From positions 1 to 54,665 of the forward strand of contig JAPPCZ010000025.1 of the NCBI GenBank assembly GCA_028824685.1: a stretch of 54,665 nt of DNA, read 5' to 3'. This document shows positions 1-8,744 of this stretch, one piece after another (the first letter of the stretch is position 1; every line of letters starts with the position of its first letter). The notes below the pieces were generated by a model that worked only from the letters and a program-made list of their open reading frames with translations, was not told the DNA's origin and did no database searches. The DNA comes from Candidatus Poribacteria bacterium. GTDB taxonomy: Bacteria; Poribacteria; WGA-4E; WGA-3G. A program made the translations under genes and the position numbers.

Positions 1-1747
1 CGTCCTGATCTTTGCAAACGAAACGATGTTTTTCAGGATCAATTCGCTCCCAAGCCGTTGAAACATGCCAATTATCAGGAACGTTTACTTGCAATTCAAT
101 ATCTTTTACCTTACCCACAACAAACAGCGCATATCCGGTCCAGAAGATGCAATCTTCCTGGGTGTATGGCACTTCATCCCTACCCGTAGGCCAGTCCCGT
201 TTATCATGGTTCAACAACGCTTTGTAGCACAACGTCACAGGCGAGTCATCCTGCGTTTCAACTATCCATTGTGTTTTGTCAATCTCTTCAATAGGCAAAG
301 TTTCTCCGTTTGCATCGGTAGCTGTTAAGTCGCGAAGATAGCGAGCATACCCATCATACAACCATCCAGTAAGAAAGCGGCTCATGGATAACATCAAATG
401 TTTTTTGCCGCTTTCAGCACCACTGCCAATTTTCGGTGTTAGGACACATTTAACTTCTGCGACGCGTGGTTCATTTGCATCTATTGTGACTTCATATCTT
501 GCCGATGCAAGTTCCAACGGGTTTTCAAGGTTCACGGGTTTACTGAAATTCCTAATAACGTGCCACTCCTCAAAAACCGCCTCGTCACGATAGCTATTTT
601 GCCATTTGTATGTCCATTGTGTCCCAACTTGCACAGGGAGGTATTCTCCACCCGCAAGAGGCACTTCGTATTTAAACAATTCGGCTTCAGTTACAACTCC
701 GTTGGCGTGTTCATATCGCATCTTTACGAGTCCGACACCCTTCGCGAACCATAAATAACGGGTACCGTTCACAAGTGCGTTTCGTAATTCAGCATTGGCA
801 TCTTCTAAGTCAGCATCCGTGAAAACGGTTTTATGTTTCAGACATCTGTCGAAATTTCCTGCCGACACTTTAACCTTTTCATACCCCTCCAAAGTCGTTC
901 TTGCCTTTGATTTCCAAGCACCTTCTTGCTCCCAATTTTTTCCGATAGTAACAGGAAACCTAAACAAGTTAATCTTACCGTGATTGATATAGTGTAGTAA
1001 CATATACATCGGTGATGGATCACCACCATCTTGCCCTCTCGTGCCAATACCGTAAGATGTAAAAAACTTGTCGGTTCGTCTGAGCCTGAAACCGCCTTCT
1101 GCCAAATGTTCACCGCTTTCCGTTAACGCAGTCGCTTGAATGCTAATGTATCGGGGTTCGGTTCTCAGTAAATTCGGACTCAAATTTTCGCGAATCATTG
1201 ACTCCTCCTTCTCCAACCTCTTCCGCGCACGATATAGCCGACTTTTTACCGTGTTTAACGATACGTCTAAACGCGTACTCACCTCTTCACACGTCAAACC
1301 TTTGAAATAATGTAGGACCATTACGGAACGTTCAGACTTTGGCAGTTTTTGGAGGAGATTTTCCACGACTTCGCGCAATCTATCTGTTGACGCTTGCGAA
1401 TGTTCTTCTTCAAGATAGCGCACGTAGAACAGACGCTCCAATTCTGATTTCGGCATCGCATCTATAGACTGCATGGCAATTGGCTTTTTTCGTATCCACT
1501 CTACACACCGACGTTTTGCTATTACGCGTAGCCACCCTAAAAAACGTTTAGGGTCTCGTAACGTTGGTAAGGAGTTAAAAGCATGGATAAAAGTATCCTG
1601 CGTAACTTCTTGCGCTGCATGGAAGTCGCCGATTTCTTGCCATGCAAGAGAGTGGACCCACTTTCGATGCTTTTGCACAAGTGCTGTGAAAGCGTACTCA
1701 TCCCCCGACAAGATGCGTTGAATCAGATCAACATCGTCATTTTTCAT
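1..1747 (-). CDS. ECF sigma factor fused to an M61-peptidase-like region (3' end off the window)
   Basis: The reading frame runs from an ATG at 1747 to the window edge without a stop (about 582 codons). The start follows a GGAGG at good spacing. Residues about 10-80 look like sigma-70 region 2 (acidic and aromatic stretch ending WLRVIAKRRCVEWIRKK). Residues about 125-180 look like region 4 with its helix-turn-helix (LPKSERSVMVLHYFKGLT, then NTVKSRLYRARKRLE). A typical ECF sigma factor ends there, but this protein continues for at least 400 residues. The last roughly 80 visible residues (VTLCYKALLNHD, then a loop, then NVPDNWHVSTAW) resemble the N-terminal beta domain of M61 glycyl aminopeptidases. 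No membrane segment is seen between the two parts. The HEXXH zinc site, if present, lies beyond the edge. The sigma part is secure; the M61 assignment is an inference. Confidence 0.8.
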   Translation of the reverse strand, partial: MKNDDVDLIQRILSGDEYAFTALVQKHRKWVHSLAWQEIGDFHAAQEVTQDTFIHAFNSLPTLRDPKRFLGWLRVIAKRRCVEWIRKKPIAMQSIDAMPKSELERLFYVRYLEEEHSQASTDRLREVVENLLQKLPKSERSVMVLHYFKGLTCEEVSTRLDVSLNTVKSRLYRARKRLEKEESMIRENLSPNLLRTEPRYISIQATALTESGEHLAEGGFRLRRTDKFFTSYGIGTRGQDGGDPSPMYMLLHYINHGKINLFRFPVTIGKNWEQEGAWKSKARTTLEGYEKVKVSAGNFDRCLKHKTVFTDADLEDANAELRNALVNGTRYLWFAKGVGLVKMRYEHANGVVTEAELFKYEVPLAGGEYLPVQVGTQWTYKWQNSYRDEAVFEEWHVIRNFSKPVNLENPLELASARYEVTIDANEPRVAEVKCVLTPKIGSGAESGKKHLMLSMSRFLTGWLYDGYARYLRDLTATDANGETLPIEEIDKTQWIVETQDDSPVTLCYKALLNHDKRDWPTGRDEVPYTQEDCIFWTGYALFVVGKVKDIELQVNVPDNWHVSTAWERIDPEKHRFVCKDQD

Positions 1748-1827
1748 GCCAATCCTCCAAACAAATTACCTTATAGTCTATAGTCGTGTTTTTAGGGAGG
1801 AAAGGTTGCATAAAATGCATTATCGGT

Positions 1828-1938
1828 GAATTAAAAAAGGACACTTTCACCCTCGGTAGGCGAGGCGGGGAACGCCTACAGGCGTTCATACCGTTGATTT
1901 CTTCCCAACCTCGCTGGTGCAAAGTGTCCAAATAATTC
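1828..1938. repeat. MITE-like element with terminal inverted repeats
   Basis: The outer arms GGACACTTT (1839-1847) and AAAGTGTCC (1921-1929) are perfect complements. Pairing continues inward (CACC against GGTG) and, less perfectly, outward (GAATTA against TAATTC). Inside lies a perfect 8-bp hairpin, GAACGCCT-AC-AGGCGTTC, the same kind of palindrome found elsewhere in the window. No gene is seen in the 1748-1956 spacer. Confidence 0.5.
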
Positions 1939-1956
1939 AAAATCTACCATATACAG

Positions 1957-3042
1957 TTAGTAATCCGCAACAGAACCATCTGCTAAACGAGCGTTAGGCC
2001 AATTAAACCGTCTTCCCGAATTACTAATCTCAATAACCTTTGCCTCATCCACTTCAACACCCAAACCTGGACCTTCGGGTAGCGAAACGTAGCCTTCATC
2101 GTCCATCTCCCACGTCTTGTGTGCAGGTAGGTTGCTCTCATAGCCTTCATGAATAAGGAAAAACGGCACGGAGGCAGAAAGGTGAAAACTTGCTGTAAGA
2201 CCGAGATAAGACATTGTGCAGTGCGGTGCTATCGGCACGTAGTGTGCCTCTGCAAGTGCGGCAACTTTCTTGACCTGTGTGATGCCACCACCATGTCCAA
2301 CATCGGGTTGGAGAATGTCAATTACTTGTGCTTCAAGGATTTCTCGGACTTCCCATATAGTACGGTCGCGTTCACCAGTTGCTAACGGCACTGAGACAGA
2401 TTCTCGGATCTTCCGCATGACTTCAATGTTGCCCGGCACCCATGCCTCTTCAAGGAAAAGCAAATCGTCAGATTTGAGGCGGCCTGCAAATTGTTTAACC
2501 ACAGGTGGCGGCAAGCCACTATGTGCATCAACCATCACTGCACCACCTGGACCTACTTTCTCTTGTGCATCGTGAACCCGCTGCACCATATTCGCGATCT
2601 CATCGGGCGTACCAGCGAAAGTTTTAGCACCACCCGGACCGATTTTTATTGCCTTTGGACTTGGATACTTCCAAATTTTATCACGACAAGGACCACCCAG
2701 TAGACGATAAACGGGCACACCCCACAATTTGCCCGCAATATCCCACAATGCCATATCAATAGCGGAAATCGTATGCACCATCAATCCACCGCCACGGATA
2801 TTACGATGGGCACGAAAAAGTCGTTGCCAGTGATGTTCAATACGTGTCGGGTTTTCCCCGATAATCATTGTGGACAAGGAACGTGCCAATTCACAGGTGA
2901 CGTTTGTCTCCATATTGTTGATCTCGCCCCACCCGGTAACGTCCATGTTAGTTTCAATCTTGACATAAGCTTTCTCACCCATCGGGTAAGCCTCAAGGTT
3001 TGTCACTCGTATCTGTGAACCTTTATCTTCATAGTCTGCCAT
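1957..3042 (-). CDS. Mandelate racemase/muconate lactonizing enzyme family protein, sugar-acid dehydratase type
   Basis: This 361-aa enolase-superfamily enzyme probably abstracts a proton next to a carboxylate in an acid sugar and removes water. An N-terminal capping domain (about 1-115) is followed by the TIM barrel. Metal ligands are visible as D172 (VDAHSG), E198 (FLEEAW) and E224 (ATGERD). H174 and H274 (APHC) sit where D-galactonate dehydratase-like enzymes keep their catalytic histidines, and D247 (QPDVGHGGG) is also present. The start follows AAAGGAG at good spacing. It is a single gene with repeat-rich DNA upstream, facing away from the Gfo/Idh/MocA gene at 3920. The substrate cannot be read from the sequence; D-galactonate or another aldonate is the best guess. 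Confidence 0.87.
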   Translation of the reverse strand: MADYEDKGSQIRVTNLEAYPMGEKAYVKIETNMDVTGWGEINNMETNVTCELARSLSTMIIGENPTRIEHHWQRLFRAHRNIRGGGLMVHTISAIDMALWDIAGKLWGVPVYRLLGGPCRDKIWKYPSPKAIKIGPGGAKTFAGTPDEIANMVQRVHDAQEKVGPGGAVMVDAHSGLPPPVVKQFAGRLKSDDLLFLEEAWVPGNIEVMRKIRESVSVPLATGERDRTIWEVREILEAQVIDILQPDVGHGGGITQVKKVAALAEAHYVPIAPHCTMSYLGLTASFHLSASVPFFLIHEGYESNLPAHKTWEMDDEGYVSLPEGPGLGVEVDEAKVIEISNSGRRFNWPNARLADGSVADY

Positions 3043-3919
3043 TACAACAATCTCCTTTCTTTATTCGTATTTTATGCCATATCTAATTGAAAAAATATCA
3101 TATCGGTTTTCTGCAATAAATCACCTATAGTTTGGGTTTCGCTCCGTCCTACCTCATAGGTGTCAATTTAAGATCGTTCCTCTTTGTAGGAGGGATTTGT
3201 AATCCCGATTTCATGCTATATACCTTTCGCACCGAAATCAACGCTATGAATGCGCGTATGGCATTCAGCGGGTGCTGATATGCGATTTGCTAAAGCCTCG
3301 GAGAGGCGATAGGTGTATAGCAAACGTTGACCCGCTAAAGCAAGCCCCAGAGGGGCGAAAGGTGTATCAGATACATAAACGCCACTTACTATAGTAACCT
3401 TTAGAATTAACTGAACATTTTAAATTGTAGGAGGGAACTCCGATTCCCGACTATCAGTGAGGTGCATCGCGATTCGGAGATCGAAATCAACGGTATGAAC
3501 GCCATTTAGGCATTCACCGCCTACAGAAATGTGCCTCTTTAATTTCAAAGCTCACTATAAATTGACACCGCTGAATGCCATACGCGCATTCATAGCGTTG
3601 ATTTGGTAGGGACGATATGTTTATAACACTAATGCAAATATATATGAAAACTTACAAAGCATATTGTTAACTGGCACAAGTCGTTATTATACCATTTCTA
3701 TGTAATGCCCTTAGTTTTTCATAATTCCTGAAGTTTGTCAACCTTTTCATATCTTTTCTTGTAGGAGCGAGCTCCAGCTCGCGACCGTGCAAAAATGTCA
3801 AGAAAAACCGAAAACTGAATCACTTTGTGGCAAACATGAAATTTGTTGACGAAAACGACAGAAATTGATACATTAACTTATATGACCGAATGCTCAACCA
3901 AATCTAAGGAGATTAAATT
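3043..3919. repeat. Repeat-rich intergenic region with REP-like hairpins
   Basis: No gene is seen in this 877-bp spacer. It holds three GTAGGAG-type hairpins (3185-3210, 3426-3450, 3760-3786), two GAATGC/GCATTC palindromes (near 3247-3280 and 3570-3605, the second followed by a GGTAGGGACGATATGTTTATA tail), and copies of a GGGGCGAAAGGTGTAT-type motif near 3300 and 3350. A perfect 12-bp inverted repeat, GGTGTCAATTTA (3159-3170) and TAAATTGACACC (3558-3569), brackets most of the cluster and suggests a composite mobile element. Confidence 0.7.
3846..3874 (+). promoter_or_regulatory. Putative sigma-70 promoter for the Gfo/Idh/MocA gene
   Basis: The -35 TTGACG (3846-3851) and -10 TACATT (3869-3874) are 17 bp apart, and the start codon is 46 bp further on. 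The match is fair; it is not tested. Confidence 0.4.
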
Positions 3920-4987
3920 ATGGCAACGGATCAAACATATCGTATTGGAGTCATCGGGTGCGGCGGCATGGGTAGATCCCATTCAAGAGCATGGCAAAAA
4001 CAAGAGAATGCTGAAGTCGTAGCAGCGATGGATATCTACGAAGAATCCGCAAAACGAACAGCGGATGAATACAGTATACCTGCCATATACACCGATGTTG
4101 ATGAAATGTTAGCAAAAGAGAATTTAGACATCGTTAGCATTACGACTTGGCAGGGGCCGCGCGCTGAAGCTACAGTTGCTGCAGCGAATGCTGGTGTAAA
4201 AGGTATTATCGGTGAAAAACCGATGTCTGCTTCGTTGGGACAGGCAGATGACATGATTTCTGCATGTGAACAGAACAACGTCAAACTTGTTATCGGACAC
4301 CAAGGCAGATACAACGCACAGAACACAGAAATTCGCAGACTTGTCGATGCGGGGGCAATTGGGCAACCGACAACACTTCATCATCGTGCAAAAGCACACG
4401 CAGGTCTACTCAACACAGGCACACACGCGATTGATGGGTGGCGTTACCTGTTGTCCGATCCAGAGACGTTATGGGTTATCGGGACAACATCTCGCACAAC
4501 TGATCGGTGGGAACGCCGCACGATTTGCGAAGACCTCTGTATGGGATTAGTATGTTTTGAAGGAGGCGCGCGTGCTATCTATGAAGGTGACTTGCCTGAT
4601 CCCGGAGTTTCCATGCCCAGAATCGCTGGCACAGAGGGACAAATTCGCAACGGTGATAACGGAACAGTGCTGCTCCAAAACGGAGATGCACAAGGTTGGC
4701 AGACAATTACACCTCCACCAGAACCCAAAAACCAATTCCAAGAACTAATTGAATGGATAGAAGGCAAAATCCCAACCCATCGTGGTAGAGGAGAACAAGC
4801 CCGATACACCATCGAAATTATGATGGCTATTTATGAATCCTTACGTATTAAAGACGTTGTTAATATGCCTTTGGAAACCAAAGAATTACCGTTGGAGTTA
4901 ATGGTTAACGATGGCACGCTTCCTGTCTTAGAAGAAGGTAAATACGATCTGCGCACCCCATTTGAAGGGCAAACCCGTAAGAGATAA
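3920..4987 (+). CDS. Gfo/Idh/MocA family NAD(P)-dependent oxidoreductase
   Basis: This 355-aa protein has an N-terminal Rossmann fold with the dinucleotide motif GVIGCGGMGRSH (about residues 10-21). The GEKPMS segment (about 97-102) supplies the family lysine (EKP motif). The alpha/beta substrate domain contains GTHAIDGWRYLL (about 172-183), whose histidine matches the conserved active-site position. The family oxidises or reduces hydroxyl or keto groups on sugars, inositols and related compounds. The start follows AAGGAG at good spacing. It is flanked by repeats on both sides and appears monocistronic. The substrate is not known; the adjacent divergent sugar-acid dehydratase-like gene suggests carbohydrate catabolism. 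Confidence 0.88.
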   Translation: MATDQTYRIGVIGCGGMGRSHSRAWQKQENAEVVAAMDIYEESAKRTADEYSIPAIYTDVDEMLAKENLDIVSITTWQGPRAEATVAAANAGVKGIIGEKPMSASLGQADDMISACEQNNVKLVIGHQGRYNAQNTEIRRLVDAGAIGQPTTLHHRAKAHAGLLNTGTHAIDGWRYLLSDPETLWVIGTTSRTTDRWERRTICEDLCMGLVCFEGGARAIYEGDLPDPGVSMPRIAGTEGQIRNGDNGTVLLQNGDAQGWQTITPPPEPKNQFQELIEWIEGKIPTHRGRGEQARYTIEIMMAIYESLRIKDVVNMPLETKELPLELMVNDGTLPVLEEGKYDLRTPFEGQTRKR

Positions 4988-5542
4988 TACGTTTTCTTTC
5001 TTGTAGGAGGGGTTTTCAACCCCGATTGTTGACGGTTTTCACACGCTGAAAATCTGCTTATATTGTAACTCAAGTTGCCACCTTGTAGCACAATCTGTAT
5101 GAAGATTAATTTATTAATTCGGTAATTTTCATTATGTATATTCGGAACATTTTGTGTGCTCTTCAGTCCCGCTGAATGCCAAAAAGGCATTCATAGCGTT
5201 GATTTGGTAGGAACGATATGTTTATAGCAGCGCGGGCGATCACTCCGTTAGTCCCGTAGGGACGAAATGTTTCGAAGCACATCAACAATAAATATGCCCT
5301 TCCTACGGAACTAAAGAAAGATAGGTTATCACATTTCTATAAACATTGCGTCCCTACGGGACTAAAGAAATTACCGAAATATTTATTTAATCTTCATTTA
5401 GATTGTGCCTGTGAGTGCACAAACTGACAGTTTGCGCTACAAAACTTTCACAAATAATGCACCATTTTAGATTAAAACGGTGCCTACATGTCTAAAATCT
5501 TGTCCGTAGCAACTTGGGTTATTGTAACAAAGGAGAATTAGG
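4988..5542. repeat. Repeat-rich intergenic region
   Basis: No gene is seen in this 555-bp spacer. It contains a GTAGGAG-type hairpin with GGGGTT/AACCCC arms (5002-5027) and a GAATGCC/GGCATTC palindrome with GATATGTTTATAG tail (near 5170-5225). It also holds three copies of the GTCCC-gta-GGGAC family: forward near 5250-5272, and reverse near 5298-5315 with arms changed to TTCC/GGAA and near 5343-5365. Confidence 0.7.
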
Positions 5543-6010
5543 ATGTCAAAAGAGGGTAGACGCTCTTTTTTACAAATCGCTACCGCCTGCATTGGTGGAT
5601 TAATGAGTTTAGCCGCTGGTATCCCGTTAATTGGATTTGCTATTTCACCTGCATGGAAAAAAGGAGAATCCCAATGGGTTGATGTCGGCACAGTAGACCG
5701 CCTCAAAAACAGTCGTTTTAAGAAAGTCAACTATACATTTACAGCGAAAGATGGTTGGGTGAAAGCCACAAAAAAACGTTCTGTTTATGTGACAGACGCG
5801 GGTAACGGAGAATGGAGTGTCTTTTCACGGACATGCTCACATCTCGGTTGCCTTGTCCGATGGGACGAGAGCAAGGAATCGTTCCTCTGCCCGTGCCACG
5901 GCGCTGTGTTTGATAAGACAGGAGCCGTTGTTGCTGGTCCACCACCCAGACCGTTGCAGAAACTTGAAGTCAAAGTAGAAAATGGTCTCTTATATGTGAA
6001 GGAGGCGTAA
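5543..6010 (+). CDS. Rieske iron-sulfur protein of a cytochrome bc/b6f-type complex
   Basis: This 155-aa subunit would carry electrons from quinol to a c-type cytochrome across the outer face of the membrane. The N-terminus has a twin-arginine motif, RRSFLQ (residues 6-11), and one hydrophobic anchor (about 12-35), typical of Tat-exported Rieske proteins. The 2Fe-2S site is complete: C98-S-H100-L-G-C103 and C116-P-C118-H119-G. C103 and C118 would form the usual disulfide. The start follows AAGGAG. The stop codon abuts the start of the cytochrome b gene with no gap, so the two are translationally coupled. Confidence 0.93.
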   Translation: MSKEGRRSFLQIATACIGGLMSLAAGIPLIGFAISPAWKKGESQWVDVGTVDRLKNSRFKKVNYTFTAKDGWVKATKKRSVYVTDAGNGEWSVFSRTCSHLGCLVRWDESKESFLCPCHGAVFDKTGAVVAGPPPRPLQKLEVKVENGLLYVKEA

Positions 6011-7210
6011 ATGAAGCAATTCCTCAATGATCGCCTCCCATTAGACGGTGTGATGGCGCACCTGCGCAAACCGCTGCCGAAACATATCAATCTGCTTTTT
6101 TCACTCGGCAGTTTAGCGATGTTTCTGCTTTTGCTTCAAGCAGCAACGGGCGCATTTTTAGCGTTATCCTATTCTCCTACTCCAGACCACGCCTATAATG
6201 CTGTGAATTACATCAATGACGAAGTTCCGTTTGGTAAGTTCGTGCGAGGTTTGCACCATTGGGGTGCCAGCGCGATGGTCATCATCGTCTTTCTGCATAT
6301 ACTCCGCGTTGTGCTTTACGGTTCATACAAAGCACCGCGTGAACTCACATGGGTTGTCGGCGTTCTGCTGCTATTGGTTACACTCGGTTTTGGATTTACA
6401 GGTTATCTGCTGCCGTGGGACGAAAAAGCGTATTGGGCAACGGTTGTCGGGATTGAAATATCGAGCACTGCGCCTGTGTTAGGCGATGTAGTCGCAAAGA
6501 TTATGCGCGGTGGTGCTGAGGTCGGCGCGGTAACACTGTCACGGTTTTACGCACTCCACACGATTTGGCTGCCGTGGTTGGCTTTCGGTTTAGTCGGTCT
6601 GCATCTTTTCCTTGTCCGATTCTACGGTTCTTCTGGCACGCCAAAGAACACACCAGAGGATATGAAAACGGGAAAACCGTTTTATCCGGATCAGGTATTT
6701 GAAGATGTTGTCGGCATGCTAATTCTCTTTGTTATACTCGCCTGTGCTGCGCTGTTTGCCCCTGTTCCACTTGAAGATGTGGCAGACCCAACAAATGCAG
6801 ATTACGATCCGCGCCCCGAATGGTACTTCCTTTTCTTATTTCAACTGCTCAAATACTTCCAAGGACCTTTTGAAATCCTCGGCACATTTGTCATCCCGAC
6901 AGTCGGCATGTTGCTACTGCTATTCCTTCCCTTCTTAGATAGAAGTGAGCGCAAGGTTCTCTGGAAACGCCCGATTGCAATGACGGTCACAAGTGTTTGT
7001 GTTGTGGCGATTGTAGGATTAACAATCCTCGGTGCAACCGCGCCAAAACTTGAAACGCAGGAGGAAACGCAACCCACAGATGAGGCACAGCAGGTCACCC
7101 CGCCTGATACAGAAACAACAGATATTAACGAAGGGGAAGATGTGTTTGACTTCCAATTGACCGAGGAAGAAATTGAAAACGCGAAAGATGTCGGAGAAGA
7201 ATCGGAATAG
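6011..7210 (+). CDS. Cytochrome b, fused b6/subunit-IV type, with acidic C-terminal tail
   Basis: This 399-aa membrane protein holds the two b haems and the quinol-oxidation site. Haem ligands are H82 and H96 in helix B and H183 and H198 in helix D. The 15-residue step in helix D is the b6-type spacing, one more than in mitochondrial cytochrome b. The Qo-site PEWY motif is at 269-272, inside the region matching subunit IV. After the last membrane helix (about 325-345) a hydrophilic, strongly acidic tail of about 55 residues follows, with no CXXCH haem site. No cytochrome c gene follows; the next gene is a DNA methyltransferase, so the electron acceptor must be encoded elsewhere. Confidence 0.92.
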   Translation: MKQFLNDRLPLDGVMAHLRKPLPKHINLLFSLGSLAMFLLLLQAATGAFLALSYSPTPDHAYNAVNYINDEVPFGKFVRGLHHWGASAMVIIVFLHILRVVLYGSYKAPRELTWVVGVLLLLVTLGFGFTGYLLPWDEKAYWATVVGIEISSTAPVLGDVVAKIMRGGAEVGAVTLSRFYALHTIWLPWLAFGLVGLHLFLVRFYGSSGTPKNTPEDMKTGKPFYPDQVFEDVVGMLILFVILACAALFAPVPLEDVADPTNADYDPRPEWYFLFLFQLLKYFQGPFEILGTFVIPTVGMLLLLFLPFLDRSERKVLWKRPIAMTVTSVCVVAIVGLTILGATAPKLETQEETQPTDEAQQVTPPDTETTDINEGEDVFDFQLTEEEIENAKDVGEESE

Positions 7211-7212
7211 TT

Positions 7213-7243
7213 CGTAGGTTGGGGAGAGCTTGCGAAACCCAAC
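7213..7243 (+). repeat. REP-like hairpin of the GTAGGTCGGG family
   Basis: GTAGGTTGGG, a short loop, then CCCAAC. It lies between the cytochrome b stop and the methyltransferase start and would be wrongly translated if the methyltransferase start at 7219 were used. Confidence 0.55.
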
Positions 7244-7296
7244 TCTTCCATTCTATTATTATTTTCCTGCTCATAATCGCTGATAAAAATCACAAC

Positions 7297-8589
7297 ATGG
7301 AAGAACAATTCACTCTATTTCCCATAGATACCGAGTTTGAAGTCCCAAAAGAGAATGCAACATCGGACGGCGTAACGTTAGTCTCATTCCGAGAGTTAGT
7401 GCCTGAAATAACCGATACTGGCTACCTGACTCACGCCATCGTTTCCTATCCTGCGAAATTCATCCCGCAAGTCGTCAGATATGCCATCAACACCTACACA
7501 AAGGAAGGGGATTGGATTGTTGACCCGTTCGCAGGTTCAGGAACCGTGGGCGTTGAGGCGTACCTATGTAAACGCAATGCCGTCCTACTTGATCTCAATC
7601 TACTCTTGAATCACATTATGCCACTCAAGGTATACAGCGGAAAAGAACGGTTGCGGAAAGAACTTATGTTTAAGCTGCTGGACGGCATGCAAGAAAATGA
7701 AAAACACCGTTTTATCCCATCCTGGTCCAACGTAGAATACTGGTACGCGCCTGAAATTTTGGAACTGTTATCACAATACTGGGGGTATATCTACAGCAAA
7801 GAAGATGATGTGTACTCCGGCATTATTAAATCGGCACTGTTGAAGGTAAGCAAACGTTTCTCTTATACTGAACACAGAACACCCAAATTAGCCAGATCCA
7901 AACGAAAATTAGCAGCGATTGAAGAACTGCTCCAAGAAAATTGGAAAGACCAATTAATAGAAATAGTTTACGACCACGCCTTAAAAACGTTAGGCAATAT
8001 CAACGACTTCATGATGCACACACAACATCATCAAAATCAGGTTGAGTTTCAGGGAGGCGTTGATTCCTCCTATATTGCTGTGCCGCGCGAATGTGACGCA
8101 CTAATCACATCGCCGCCCTACCTACAAGCACAAGAATATATCCGATCTACAAAAATGGACCTCTATTGGTTAGGACACACCGATGAGAAAATAAAGGAAT
8201 TATCACGTCTTGAAATCCCGTATCGGAAAGCAGACCGTGTTATTCACACGCCAACATTGGATAAAGTCAGAGACCAACTCACCCGTGCAGACTTGCATAA
8301 GAGACTTGACTCCTATTTTTGCCATACGATAAATGCCCTTGAAAATGCCATGAGTCAATTAAAACCAAACGCTGCCGCCTGCATTTTTGTTGGCAATCCC
8401 CGCATTGATGGAATAACAGTTGAGTTGTGGAGAATCCTAACAGAATACTTTACGGAACGCGGTTACAGGTTTGAAAAAGTCTATGAAGATAGGATAAAAA
8501 CACGGCAACTGTTTGGTGTGCGAAAAAATAAAAACCCTGATGGCATGAAATCAGAATTTTTACTCATATTGAAAAAGATGGCTGCTTAA
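7297..8589 (+). CDS. DNA methyltransferase (amino-methyltransferase fold), orphan
   Basis: This 430-aa protein has the AdoMet-binding motif I, DPFAGSGTVGVEA (about 75-87), near the N-terminus. The catalytic motif IV is present as TSPPYLQAQEY (about 270-280). The order I, long insert of about 190 residues, then IV is compatible with an alpha-type exocyclic amino (N4-cytosine or N6-adenine) methyltransferase; SPPY is common in N4-cytosine enzymes. I chose the ATG at 7297 over one 26 codons upstream because the upstream extension reads through a repeat hairpin and begins inside it. No clear Shine-Dalgarno precedes it. No endonuclease gene is adjacent, so it may be a solitary or regulatory methylase. 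The target sequence is unknown. Confidence 0.78.
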   Translation: MEEQFTLFPIDTEFEVPKENATSDGVTLVSFRELVPEITDTGYLTHAIVSYPAKFIPQVVRYAINTYTKEGDWIVDPFAGSGTVGVEAYLCKRNAVLLDLNLLLNHIMPLKVYSGKERLRKELMFKLLDGMQENEKHRFIPSWSNVEYWYAPEILELLSQYWGYIYSKEDDVYSGIIKSALLKVSKRFSYTEHRTPKLARSKRKLAAIEELLQENWKDQLIEIVYDHALKTLGNINDFMMHTQHHQNQVEFQGGVDSSYIAVPRECDALITSPPYLQAQEYIRSTKMDLYWLGHTDEKIKELSRLEIPYRKADRVIHTPTLDKVRDQLTRADLHKRLDSYFCHTINALENAMSQLKPNAAACIFVGNPRIDGITVELWRILTEYFTERGYRFEKVYEDRIKTRQLFGVRKNKNPDGMKSEFLLILKKMAA

Positions 8590-8661
8590 TATTGTCCTTC
8601 TGTTCCAGTAAATCGATTACCTGCTATTATATATATCCAATACTTCACTCCCACTTTTTGA

Positions 8662-8689
8662 TTGACACAATCCCCATTATTGTTATAAA
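8662..8689 (+). promoter_or_regulatory. Putative sigma-70 promoter for sppA
   Basis: A perfect -35 TTGACA (8662-8667) and a TATAAA -10 (8684-8689) are separated by 16 bp. The leader of about 50 nt ends in TAAGGAG before the start codon. Confidence 0.55.
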
Positions 8690-8744
8690 ATAAAAACAAA
8701 AATCACAGCGGCGGTCTCATTATGCCCGTCCGTAAGGAGACAAA

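Noticed and set aside
1737..1940. Minus-strand 67-aa frame between the sigma gene and the dehydratase gene
   Set aside because: It overlaps the MITE-like repeat and reads the sigma gene's start region; no ribosome site.
7219..7296. N-terminal extension of the methyltransferase from 7219
   Set aside because: It translates a REP hairpin; the ATG at 7297 begins the recognisable protein.
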